In this document: positions 5,432 through 12,311 of the stretch, in pieces | Layout: every line of letters starts with the position of its first letter | Numbering within the stretch: position 1 is the first letter of the stretch | Assembly (NCBI GenBank): GCA_045592865.1 | Contig: JAZNVP010000090.1 | Coordinates: 1-12,650, forward strand | DNA: 12,650 bases | Source: RGIG9114 sp045592865 | Lineage (GTDB): Bacteria > Bacillota > Clostridia > Oscillospirales > JAGBHD01 | Direction: 5' to 3' | Notes under the pieces: model-generated | Told to the model about the DNA's origin: nothing | Database searches by the model: none | Seen by the model: only the letters and a program-made list of their open reading frames with translations | Position numbers and translations under genes: made by a program

Positions 5432-5815
5432 ATGTATTGTAAAAATTGCGGAAAAGAAGTTGCAGATAATCAGGCAATCTGCTTAAGCTGCGGCGTTAAG
5501 GTTGGCGACGGAAAGGCTTTCTGTGCAAACTGCGGAAATGCTCTTCCTGATAATGCGGCTGTATGCTTAAACTGCGGAGTAGCAGTTAAAAAAGCAGAGG
5601 GCGACCTTGCAGGAAAAGATAAAATAACAATGATTATTGTTTGCTTGTTCCTCGGCGGTCTCGGTATCCATAACTTTATGATGGGTGAGACCAAGAAGGG
5701 CGTTTTAAAGATCGTTCTTTCGCTCTGCTTCGGTTTAGGCTCTATCCTTGCTCTTATCGATCTTATCAAGATCTGCATGGATAAATACGTTGTTGACCCT
5801 GATAAACTCATCTAA
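5432..5815 (+). CDS. Double zinc-ribbon protein with C-terminal TM2 domain
   Basis: The 127-residue protein has two N-terminal zinc ribbons. The first uses Cys3, Cys6, Cys17 and Cys20; the second uses Cys31, Cys34, Cys45 and Cys48. Both are of the CxNCG...CLxCG type. After a short polar linker (50-62) comes a TM2 domain: a hydrophobic helix with LFLGGLGIHNF (73-83), a short turn with MMGETKKG, then a second helix with an Asp (ALIDLIKI) near its end. TM2 domains are two-helix membrane modules of unsettled function, and in bacteria they are often fused to zinc ribbons. The ribbons should face the cytoplasm and bind zinc (inferred). It is a single-gene unit with a very strong promoter and a strong terminator. 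Confidence 0.92.
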   Translation: MYCKNCGKEVADNQAICLSCGVKVGDGKAFCANCGNALPDNAAVCLNCGVAVKKAEGDLAGKDKITMIIVCLFLGGLGIHNFMMGETKKGVLKIVLSLCFGLGSILALIDLIKICMDKYVVDPDKLI

Positions 5816-5826
5816 CAAATCAAAGG

Positions 5827-5865
5827 AAAAAGCGCTCTGCGGAAAACTTACGCAGAGCGCTTTTT
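5827..5865 (+). terminator. Rho-independent terminator of the Zn-ribbon/TM2 gene
   Basis: A perfect 15-bp inverted repeat (5827-5841 with 5851-5865, 9-base loop) has a GC-rich core and ends in five T residues. The matching A run on the other side would let it work both ways. It insulates the following rnf operon. Confidence 0.93.
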
Positions 5866-5915
5866 AATGCCTTAAAATCGTTATTTATTTAACAGGGGGA
5901 AGTGGTTGTAAAGCG

Positions 5916-5945
5916 TTGACAGAACTGGGTTTAATAGGGTATAAT
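5916..5945 (+). promoter_or_regulatory. Promoter of the rnf operon
   Basis: TTGACA (5916-5921) and TATAAT (5940-5945) are separated by 18 bases. The predicted leader to the rnfC ATG is about 60 bases and contains two small imperfect dyads (5943-5961 and 5961-5979) that could be operators. This is the only promoter seen for the operon. Confidence 0.85.
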
Positions 5946-6013
5946 ATTCTATTGAAATATTTGGTTAATTTTTGACTAATAATATAAAATATCAGAATGA
6001 AAAGGAGAACAAA

Positions 6014-7309
6014 ATGGCAAGTTCATTACGTGGAATAAAACTGCCGCACAGAAAGTCGACCCTTAACTCTGTGCGCGTTCTCGAAACCCCTAAATCAGTG
6101 GTAATACCGATGCAGATGCATATCGGCGCACCCGCAACCCCCGTTGTTAAGGCAGGGGACGAAGTTAAGGTCGGAACCCTTATCGCAGAGGGAAGTGCCT
6201 TCGTTTCGGTGCCTGTCCATTCGTCTGTTTCGGGCAAGGTGAAATCGGTCGGCGATATGGTTTCGTCGTCGGGTAAAAAGGTGGCAGTGGTAGAGATCGA
6301 GTCGGATATGAAGAACGAGATCGACCCCGATATAAAGCCGCCCGTTATCGAAACTAAAGAGGACTTTATCGAAGCCATCAAAAAGAGCGGAATAGTCGGC
6401 CTCGGCGGAGCAGGTTTCCCTGCGTTTGTTAAGTATATTGCAGATAACAAAACCGACGTTGACGAGCTTATAATAAACGGAGCCGAGTGCGAACCCTATA
6501 TAACGAGCGATTCGGCAATGATGCTAAGAAAGACCGACGATCTTCTTTTCGGTATCGCTGAGATCAGAAAATGGCTCGGCGCGAAAAAGGTAATAATCGG
6601 CGTTGAGGGCCATAACTCAGAGGTTATAGCCCACCTTGAAAAGAAGACCGCCGATATCGACTATATAAGCGTTGCCGTTTTAAAACCTATCTATCCGCAG
6701 GGCGGAGAAAAGGTGCTTATTTATCACACAACGGGAAAGATAGTTCCCGAGGGAGCGCTTCCTATTTCGGTTTCCTGCGTTGTGGCAAACAGTTCAACCG
6801 TCGCAGTGGTGGGGTCTTATCTGAAAACGGGGCTTCCGCTCGTAAAAAGACTTGTAACGGTGGCAGGCGGCGCTATAAAAGAACCGTGCAACGTTGCCGC
6901 GCCCGTTGGAACAACCATCGAGGAAATGATAGAGTTCTGCGGCGGCTTTAGATCCGAGCCCGAAAGAATTCTCCTCGGGGGACCTATGATGGGTGTTGCC
7001 GTGCCGGACACGAAAACCCCCATTATGAAGAACACTAATGCGGTCTTAGCCCTAACTGAAAGAGAAACAAGAGCGCCCGAAACAACACCCTGTATCCGTT
7101 GCGGCGCATGTGGGGAGATATGCCCGTTCGGCATCAATCCCGCTAAAATAGCAAGAGCATTATCAAATAACAATACCGAGAAACTAGCGCCCCTCGGCGC
7201 AAATCTCTGTATGGAGTGCGGCTGTTGCTCATACGTCTGCCCCGCGTCAAGACCCTTGGTGCAGACTAACCGTCTTGCAAAAGCGGCGTTGAAAGGGGGA
7301 AATAAATAA
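6014..7309 (+). CDS. rnfC: Rnf complex subunit C, NADH-binding Fe-S flavoprotein
   Basis: RnfC is the cytoplasmic-face subunit where electrons from reduced ferredoxin reach NAD+ in the ion-pumping Rnf complex. The 431-residue protein has a barrel-sandwich/biotinyl-like N-terminal part (about 20-95). A glycine-rich FMN/NADH-binding stretch GLGGAGFP (129-136) follows, then INGAECEPY and a SLBB-like middle. Two 4Fe-4S sites come next: Cys360, 363, 366, 370 and Cys399, 402, 405, 409, each CxxCxxCxxxC followed by P. Length fits clostridial RnfC; it lacks the long C-terminal extension of proteobacterial ones. The ATG at 6014 is chosen because AAAAGGAG precedes it; a TTG at 5972 in the same frame has none. 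It is the first gene of the operon and its stop overlaps the rnfD ATG by one base. Confidence 0.97.
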   Translation: MASSLRGIKLPHRKSTLNSVRVLETPKSVVIPMQMHIGAPATPVVKAGDEVKVGTLIAEGSAFVSVPVHSSVSGKVKSVGDMVSSSGKKVAVVEIESDMKNEIDPDIKPPVIETKEDFIEAIKKSGIVGLGGAGFPAFVKYIADNKTDVDELIINGAECEPYITSDSAMMLRKTDDLLFGIAEIRKWLGAKKVIIGVEGHNSEVIAHLEKKTADIDYISVAVLKPIYPQGGEKVLIYHTTGKIVPEGALPISVSCVVANSSTVAVVGSYLKTGLPLVKRLVTVAGGAIKEPCNVAAPVGTTIEEMIEFCGGFRSEPERILLGGPMMGVAVPDTKTPIMKNTNAVLALTERETRAPETTPCIRCGACGEICPFGINPAKIARALSNNNTEKLAPLGANLCMECGCCSYVCPASRPLVQTNRLAKAALKGGNK

Positions 7310-8223
7310 TGAATTTAATATTAACCTCTTCTCCTCATATCCACGGGAAAAAATCAACGAGAGGAATAATGCTCGACGTTATTATCTCTCTTTTACCCGC
7401 CCTTATAGCAGGAACCATAATATTCGGACTAAAGGCACTCTTGGTAGTTTCGGTGACCGTTCTGGCGGCAGTCGGAAGCGAAGCGCTCTTTAATATCATC
7501 GCTAAAAAAGAGCAGACCGTAGGAGATTTTTCCGCGGTCGTAACGGGTCTTCTTTTAGGACTTAACCTTCCCGCAGACGCGCCTTTGTGGACCGCAGTTA
7601 TCGGAGCAGTTTTCTCGATAGTCGTGGTAAAATGCTTCTTCGGCGGCATCGGCGCTAACTTTGCAAACCCCGCGATCTGCGGAAGAGTGTTTATGCTTAT
7701 CGCATTTTCATCTCTTGCAAAACCAAGCTTTCCTCTCGGCGTGGACGCGGTTTCCTCGGCAACCTACCTTTCGGGCGGGGAATACACCACCTTAGAACTC
7801 TTTTTAGGTAATATCGGCGGCGCTATCGGAGAAACCTCAAAACTTGCCCTTATTATCGGCGGAATTTATCTTCTCGTAAGAAGAGTTATCTCTTTCCATA
7901 TCCCGCTTGTTTACGTTGGCTCGGTTTACCTTTTCAGCTTCCTCTTCGGAGGCTTTGATGCTTTGGCGGCTTTAAAGGAGATCCTCGCAGGCGGTCTTAT
8001 CCTCGGCGCCTTCTTTATGGCGACCGACTACGTAACCTCACCTCACACTAAGTGGGGCAAGGTAATATTCGCCGCAGGTGCAGGTCTTGTAACAACGCTT
8101 ATAAGATTTTACGGCAACTATCCCGAAGGCGTATCCTTTGCAATACTTCTTATGAATATCTTAACTCCCTATATCAGTTCCTTCACGGGAAGAAAGCTTT
8201 TCGGAGGTAAGAAATATGAATAA
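7309..8223 (+). CDS. rnfD: Rnf complex subunit D, membrane subunit with covalent FMN
   Basis: RnfD is an integral membrane subunit of the Rnf complex, related to NqrB, that carries an FMN attached to a threonine by the flavin transferase ApbE and takes part in ion-coupled electron transfer. The 304-residue protein has the usual multi-helix pattern (about 20-40, 42-62, 90-110, 183-195, 202-220, 225-240, 250-290). It also has the conserved FFGGIGANFANPA (110-122) and MATDYVTSP (236-244) signatures. The flavin site reads VDAVSSATYL (145-154), predicting Thr152 as the attachment residue. The usual glycine of the SGAT motif is a serine here. The ATG overlaps the rnfC stop (TAATG), and the last 8 bases overlap rnfG. 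Confidence 0.96.
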   Translation: MNLILTSSPHIHGKKSTRGIMLDVIISLLPALIAGTIIFGLKALLVVSVTVLAAVGSEALFNIIAKKEQTVGDFSAVVTGLLLGLNLPADAPLWTAVIGAVFSIVVVKCFFGGIGANFANPAICGRVFMLIAFSSLAKPSFPLGVDAVSSATYLSGGEYTTLELFLGNIGGAIGETSKLALIIGGIYLLVRRVISFHIPLVYVGSVYLFSFLFGGFDALAALKEILAGGLILGAFFMATDYVTSPHTKWGKVIFAAGAGLVTTLIRFYGNYPEGVSFAILLMNILTPYISSFTGRKLFGGKKYE

Positions 8224-9364
8224 ACGAATTTTCGGAATAATCTCTCTTACCTCAATATGCGTGGTTGTGTCGGTGCTTCTCGCGCTCACCAATTATATAA
8301 CCTCTCCGATAATCAAGGAGCAGGAAAACGCGGCAGTAATGGGGGCGCTCGGCGAGGTGCTCGAGGGTGCGAAAACCTTTGAAAACATAAGCCTCTCGGA
8401 ATATACCTTCCCCGAAAGTATAACCGAAGCCTATTCTTCCGATAACGGCGGTTACGTTTTTAAAATGAACGTAACGGGCTATTCGACAGGTATGGTAATT
8501 CTCTGCGGCGTAACGGCAGAAGGGGCGGTCTCGGGAGCAAAATGCCTTTCGAGCTCCGAAACCTTAGGGTATGAGAAAACCTATGGGGAAAACTTCCCCG
8601 GAGTAACCCTCGAAACACTCGATTCGGTGGACACTGTCGCAGGTGCGACCCGAACGACATCGGGCTATAAAAATGCGGTCAAGGATGCCCTTAATGCATT
8701 CGTAATAATCGGCGGCGGAGAGGTCGACCTTCGAACCGAGGAAGAAATTCTTCTCGATAATCTAAAGGAAGCGCTCCCCGAAGGAGAAGGAGATTTTGAA
8801 AAACTCTTCATAGCAGAGACCCTCAGCGTTACCAAAAGAGCCTATAAGGCTAAAAACGGTGCAGGACTTGTCCTCGAAACAGAGGAAGGCTTCTTCGGAG
8901 TCGGAAAAAACGGTGAAACCGAAAATAAAGCGGTCGAAGAGGACGCAAAGCTTCTTATTAACAGTAGTTTAACAGGGGTAGATATAGAACCCTTCGAACT
9001 TCCCTCGCAGATACTCGCGGTTTATAAAACGGGAAGCGGGAACTACGTGTTCGACCTTCGTGCCGCAGGTTTCGGCATTAACGGAAACAACTATTATAAT
9101 CCCTCGGGTGAGTATATTAAGATAAAACTTTCTATGACTGAAGAGGGTAAAATAATCTCTGCGGAAACTATATATCAGAAAGAGTCCGAAGGCTATGGCT
9201 CGGGCTGTGAAGATAAAGAGTTCTATGAGCAGTTCAACGGCAAAACCGCAGAAGACTATAAGAATATCGATGGCATAAGCGGTGCAACGATAACAACAAA
9301 CGGCTATAAAACGGCTATCGGCAAGGCGTTTGAGGCGCTGGAACAACTGAAAGGGGAGAAGTAG
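8216..9364 (+). CDS. rnfG: Rnf complex subunit G with two FMN-binding domains
   Basis: RnfG is anchored in the membrane by one helix and holds a covalent FMN on the outer side. Typical RnfG has about 200 residues; this one has 382 and contains the domain twice. The membrane helix is at about 5-25. Domain 1 (about 40-160) ends in VDTVAGATRTTSGYKNAV, with Thr145 as predicted FMN site. Domain 2 (about 265-375) ends in IDGISGATITTNGYKTAI, with Thr358 as predicted site. Between them (about 180-250) lies a segment resembling the beginning of a domain but without an attachment motif. The ATG has a GGAGG site inside rnfD and overlaps its stop; rnfE follows 3 bases after the stop. Codon use matches the neighbours and the frame is unbroken, so this is a true long protein. 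ApbE, needed for flavin attachment, is not in the window. Confidence 0.95.
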   Translation: MNKRIFGIISLTSICVVVSVLLALTNYITSPIIKEQENAAVMGALGEVLEGAKTFENISLSEYTFPESITEAYSSDNGGYVFKMNVTGYSTGMVILCGVTAEGAVSGAKCLSSSETLGYEKTYGENFPGVTLETLDSVDTVAGATRTTSGYKNAVKDALNAFVIIGGGEVDLRTEEEILLDNLKEALPEGEGDFEKLFIAETLSVTKRAYKAKNGAGLVLETEEGFFGVGKNGETENKAVEEDAKLLINSSLTGVDIEPFELPSQILAVYKTGSGNYVFDLRAAGFGINGNNYYNPSGEYIKIKLSMTEEGKIISAETIYQKESEGYGSGCEDKEFYEQFNGKTAEDYKNIDGISGATITTNGYKTAIGKAFEALEQLKGEK

Positions 9365-9367
9365 AAT

Positions 9368-10060
9368 ATGAAAAAGAATAACGGTCTTTCGCTTATCTTG
9401 CGCGGCATATTCGTTGAAAACCCCGTATTTGCGCTTATTTTGGGCACCTGCCCGACTCTTGCAACCTCAACAAGCGTTGTCAGTGCTATCGGAATGGGCC
9501 TTTCGGCTATGGCAGTTTTAATTTGCTCAAACTTTGTTATCTCGCTTCTCAGAAAATTCATTCCCGAAACGGTAAGAATTCCCGCATATATCGTTATTAT
9601 CGCAGGGTTCGTAACGGTGGTGCAGATGGTGCTCCACGCCTTTGTTCCCTCGCTTTACGATATGCTCGGCGTTTATCTTGCGCTCATAACTGTCAACTGC
9701 ATAATCTTGGGCAGAGCCGAGATGTTCGCAAGTAAAAACAGTCCCGCAAAAGCAGTGCTCGACGGTGTCGGAATGGGACTCGGCTTTACCTTGGCGCTGT
9801 TTTTAATGGCAACCGTCAGAGAGGTCTTGGGAGCAGGAAGTTTTGCAGGTATCGAAATTCCCTTCCTTATCGACCATAAAATAGAGATCTTAACCAAAGC
9901 CCCCGGCGGCTTTATGGTTTACGGTATCCTCATCGCAGTAGTAAGTGCCTTAACAAAAGGCAAGGCACCCTATAAGAAGAGCTTTTCTTGTAAGGGTTGC
10001 CCCGCCGAAAAGACCTGCTCGGGTGAGTGCTCGGGAAAGGAGGTAGGCGAAAATGTTTAA
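9368..10060 (+). CDS. rnfE: Rnf complex subunit E, with cysteine-rich C-terminal tail
   Basis: RnfE is a six-helix membrane subunit that pairs with RnfA in inverted topology. The two share a 2Fe-2S cluster in the membrane, as shown for the related NqrD/NqrE. The 230-residue protein has the conserved NPVFALILGTCPTLA (18-32) with Cys28, and LITVNCIILGRAE (106-118) with Cys111; these are the two cluster cysteines expected. After the last helix there is a soluble tail with Cys208, 211, 217 and 221 (C-x2-C-x5-C-x3-C), which is not part of the core family fold and could bind metal or an Fe-S cluster (inference). The stop overlaps the rnfA start by 8 bases. Confidence 0.96.
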   Translation: MKKNNGLSLILRGIFVENPVFALILGTCPTLATSTSVVSAIGMGLSAMAVLICSNFVISLLRKFIPETVRIPAYIVIIAGFVTVVQMVLHAFVPSLYDMLGVYLALITVNCIILGRAEMFASKNSPAKAVLDGVGMGLGFTLALFLMATVREVLGAGSFAGIEIPFLIDHKIEILTKAPGGFMVYGILIAVVSALTKGKAPYKKSFSCKGCPAEKTCSGECSGKEVGENV

Positions 10061-10652
10061 GGACCTTGCAATGATCGCGCTGACCTCAATTCTCGTTAAT
10101 AACTACGTTTTAAGCCGTTTCTTAGGCATCTGCCCCTTCCTCGGAGTATCCAAAAAACTCGATTCCGCGGTTGGTATGGGAGTGGCGGTAACCTTTGTTA
10201 TGGTTGTTGCAACCGCAGTAACCTGGCCTTTGCAGACCTACGTTCTGGAGGCAATGGGACTCGGCTATATGCAAACGATCTCGTTTATCTTGGTTATCGC
10301 AGTTTTAGTGCAGTTTATCGAAATGGTGCTTAAAAAGTATATCCCCGCCCTTCATAAGAGCCTCGGAGTTTATCTCCCGCTTATAACAACAAACTGCGCA
10401 GTTTTAGGCGTAACTATTGAAAACGTAAGCGATATGCAGTATAATTTTTTAGAGTCGATAGTGAACGCACTCGGTTGCGGTATAGGATTCCTTCTCGCAA
10501 TGGTCGTTTTCTCAGGCGTCCGCTCGAGAATTGACGAATCGAGAATACCTAAAGCCCTAAGAGGCCTTCCCGTAACACTCATTGCCGCATCCTTCGTTTC
10601 AATGGCATTCTTCGGATTTGCGGGAATAGTTGATAATCTGTTTGCGGCGTAA
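10053..10652 (+). CDS. rnfA: Rnf complex subunit A
   Basis: RnfA is the six-helix membrane partner of RnfE. The 199-residue protein has NNYVLSRFLGICPFLGVS (16-33) with Cys27, and GVYLPLITTNCAVLGV (105-120) with Cys115; these two cysteines complete the intramembrane 2Fe-2S site with those of RnfE. Length and helix pattern are standard. A strong AAAGGAGG ribosome binding site lies inside the end of rnfE, and the ATG overlaps the rnfE stop, so the pair is translationally coupled, in line with the 1:1 partnership. The next gene, rnfB, starts 12 bases downstream with its own AAAGGAG site. Confidence 0.97.
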   Translation: MFKDLAMIALTSILVNNYVLSRFLGICPFLGVSKKLDSAVGMGVAVTFVMVVATAVTWPLQTYVLEAMGLGYMQTISFILVIAVLVQFIEMVLKKYIPALHKSLGVYLPLITTNCAVLGVTIENVSDMQYNFLESIVNALGCGIGFLLAMVVFSGVRSRIDESRIPKALRGLPVTLIAASFVSMAFFGFAGIVDNLFAA

Positions 10653-10664
10653 AGGAGAAACAAA

Positions 10665-11456
10665 ATGTTAAATGATGTTTTAATAGCCTTGTTGATTATA
10701 GGCGCGGTGGGCCTTGTGTCTGCAGTGCTTCTCTCTTTGGCTTCAAAGTTTTTGTTTGTCCCCGAAAATGAAAAAATAAAGGAAGTCCGTGCAGCTCTCC
10801 CGGGAGTTAACTGCGGCGCCTGCGGATATAGTGGCTGCGATGAATATGCAAAAGCAGTCGCAGAAAAAGGTGAAAAAACCAACCTCTGTGTCCCCGGAGC
10901 CGATGATGTTGCGGCTTGTGTTGCGAAAATAATGGGAAAAGCCGCCGAGGATGTTGTTGAAATGATGGCGGTCGTCCATTGCAACGGAACCTGCGATGCG
11001 CGAAACAGAGTAGCCGATTATAAGGGTGTGCCAACCTGCAAGGGAATGAGTATGAGCTTCGGCGGTAACCTTTCCTGCACCTTCGGATGCCTCGGCTGCG
11101 GCGACTGTGCTAACGCATGTCCCGTCTCGGCAATCGGTATCCAGAACGGAGTTGCCTTTATTAAAAGAGACGAGTGCATCGGTTGTGGGCTCTGCGTTAA
11201 AACCTGCCCCAAGAACCTGATTGAACTCGTTCCTCAGATTTATTTCACTAAGGTATTATGCAGAAACACCGAAAAGGGCGCAGTTGCAAGAAAAAACTGC
11301 GTTAACGCTTGTATCGGTTGTAAAAAATGCGAAAAGGAATGTCCCACGAATGCTATAACGGTGGAAAATAACCTCGCCTCGATAGACTATGATAAGTGTA
11401 TCGACTGCGGAAAATGCGCCGAAGTTTGCCCAACGGGTTGCATTCATAGGTTATAA
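10665..11456 (+). CDS. rnfB: Rnf complex subunit B, multi-cluster ferredoxin-like subunit
   Basis: RnfB accepts electrons from soluble ferredoxin and passes them into the Rnf complex. The 263-residue protein has one N-terminal membrane helix (about 5-27), then the RnfB-type 4Fe-4S domain with Cys50, 53, 58 and 75 (NCGACGYSGC). Four ferredoxin-type CxxCxxCxxxCP motifs follow: Cys142-145-148-152, 171-174-177-181, 216-219-222-226 and 245-248-251-255. Further cysteines at 106, 110, 125, 138, 199 and 212 could hold one more cluster. At least five 4Fe-4S clusters are therefore expected, as in other clostridial RnfB proteins. It is the last of the six rnf genes and is followed after one base by the NusG-II gene. 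Confidence 0.97.
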   Translation: MLNDVLIALLIIGAVGLVSAVLLSLASKFLFVPENEKIKEVRAALPGVNCGACGYSGCDEYAKAVAEKGEKTNLCVPGADDVAACVAKIMGKAAEDVVEMMAVVHCNGTCDARNRVADYKGVPTCKGMSMSFGGNLSCTFGCLGCGDCANACPVSAIGIQNGVAFIKRDECIGCGLCVKTCPKNLIELVPQIYFTKVLCRNTEKGAVARKNCVNACIGCKKCEKECPTNAITVENNLASIDYDKCIDCGKCAEVCPTGCIHRL

Positions 11457-11457
11457 T

Positions 11458-11796
11458 ATGAAAAAAATTAAAGCAGATCTTATCTTAATTTTAGCGGCGG
11501 TGTCGGTCGCCGTTTCGGGAATAGTCCTCTTTCAGATTTTCGGCGAAAAGGGGGAAACCGTGGTGGTAACCGATAACGGTGTTGCCGTCGCGGAGTATCC
11601 CTTGTCGAAAGACTTAGAAACGGTTATAAAGAGCGAAAACGGCGGCGAAAACGTCCTCGTTATAAAAAACGGGGAGGCCAAAATTATTTCGGCTTCCTGC
11701 CCCGATAAGATATGCTGTGAACACCGCCCTGTTAAAAGGGAGGGGGAGTCGATAATCTGCCTTCCCAATAAAATCGTGGTGTCGGTGGAGAACTGA
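11458..11796 (+). CDS. NusG domain II-containing membrane-anchored protein (EetA-like)
   Basis: The 112-residue protein has an N-terminal membrane helix (about 7-27) and an exported NusG-II (DUF1312) domain with the signature ISASCPDKICCEH (77-89) and EGESIICLPNKIVV (95-108). Despite the name, these proteins are unrelated in function to transcription factor NusG. They are typically encoded beside Gx-transporter-like proteins, as here. To my memory, the same pair occurs in the flavin-based extracellular electron transfer loci of Listeria and Enterococcus (EetA/EetB); this is a recollection, not something I could check. The ATG at 11458 comes one base after the rnfB stop with only a weak AGG site, suggesting coupling to rnfB translation. 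Its role in this operon is inferred to be redox or flavin related. Confidence 0.88.
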   Translation: MKKIKADLILILAAVSVAVSGIVLFQIFGEKGETVVVTDNGVAVAEYPLSKDLETVIKSENGGENVLVIKNGEAKIISASCPDKICCEHRPVKREGESIICLPNKIVVSVEN

Positions 11797-11797
11797 T

Positions 11798-12298
11798 ATG
11801 AGTAAAGTAAAAACAACGGCATTCCTCGGAATGTCGGTAGCACTCAGTCTTATCCTTTCCTACGTGGAAACCCTTCTGCCGCCAATATCCGCGGCGGTTC
11901 CGGGCATTAAGATAGGACTTGCAAACATAGTTATAGTATTCCTTTTATACCGCTTCGGTCTATTAAAAGCACTATGCGTTTCGCTTATAAGGGTGGTGCT
12001 TTCGTCGCTTCTCTTTTCAAACGGAATGGCGTTTCTATATAGCCTTGCGGGAGCCCTTTTCAGCATAGGAATAATGTCTCTGCTTCGGAAAACGGGAGTG
12101 TTTTCCGAGATCGGCGTTAGCGTCGCAGGAGGAATATTTCATAATTTAGGGCAAATTCTAATGGTGATAGTTCTCACCGAAACCCTCTCAGTTGGTTACT
12201 ATATGGCAGTGCTCACTGTCAGCGGAACAGTTTCAGGAATAATTGTTGGCGCCGCGGGAGCACTCCTTATAAATAAAACAAAACATTTAAATATCTAA
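11798..12298 (+). CDS. Gx transporter / heptaprenyl diphosphate synthase component I family membrane protein
   Basis: This 166-residue, very hydrophobic protein has about five membrane segments (8-26, 38-56, 56-72, 78-96, 105-160 containing two). It has the family signature VPGIKIGLANIVIVFLLYRFG (34-54, two parts: PGIKIGLANI and FLLYRFG). The family is often annotated as heptaprenyl diphosphate synthase component I because some members lie near prenyl synthase genes, but the membrane topology is that of a small ECF-type S-component-like transporter, and a synthase role is doubtful. The gene starts one base after the NusG-II stop and is followed by the lipoprotein gene after 13 bases. Its placement in an rnf operon suggests a role connected with flavin or quinone-type cofactors outside the membrane (inference). 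Confidence 0.88.
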   Translation: MSKVKTTAFLGMSVALSLILSYVETLLPPISAAVPGIKIGLANIVIVFLLYRFGLLKALCVSLIRVVLSSLLFSNGMAFLYSLAGALFSIGIMSLLRKTGVFSEIGVSVAGGIFHNLGQILMVIVLTETLSVGYYMAVLTVSGTVSGIIVGAAGALLINKTKHLNI

Positions 12299-12311
12299 AG
12301 GAGAAATCATA

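Noticed and set aside
5972..6013. TTG start for rnfC 14 codons upstream
   Set aside because: It has no ribosome binding site. The ATG at 6014 has AAAAGGAG at proper distance and gives the expected N-terminus.
5992..6450. Long minus-strand frames antisense to the rnf genes (also 6817-7173, 7335-7649, 10370-10984)
   Set aside because: They are by-products of codon bias in the real plus-strand genes, with no start signals or recognisable domains.
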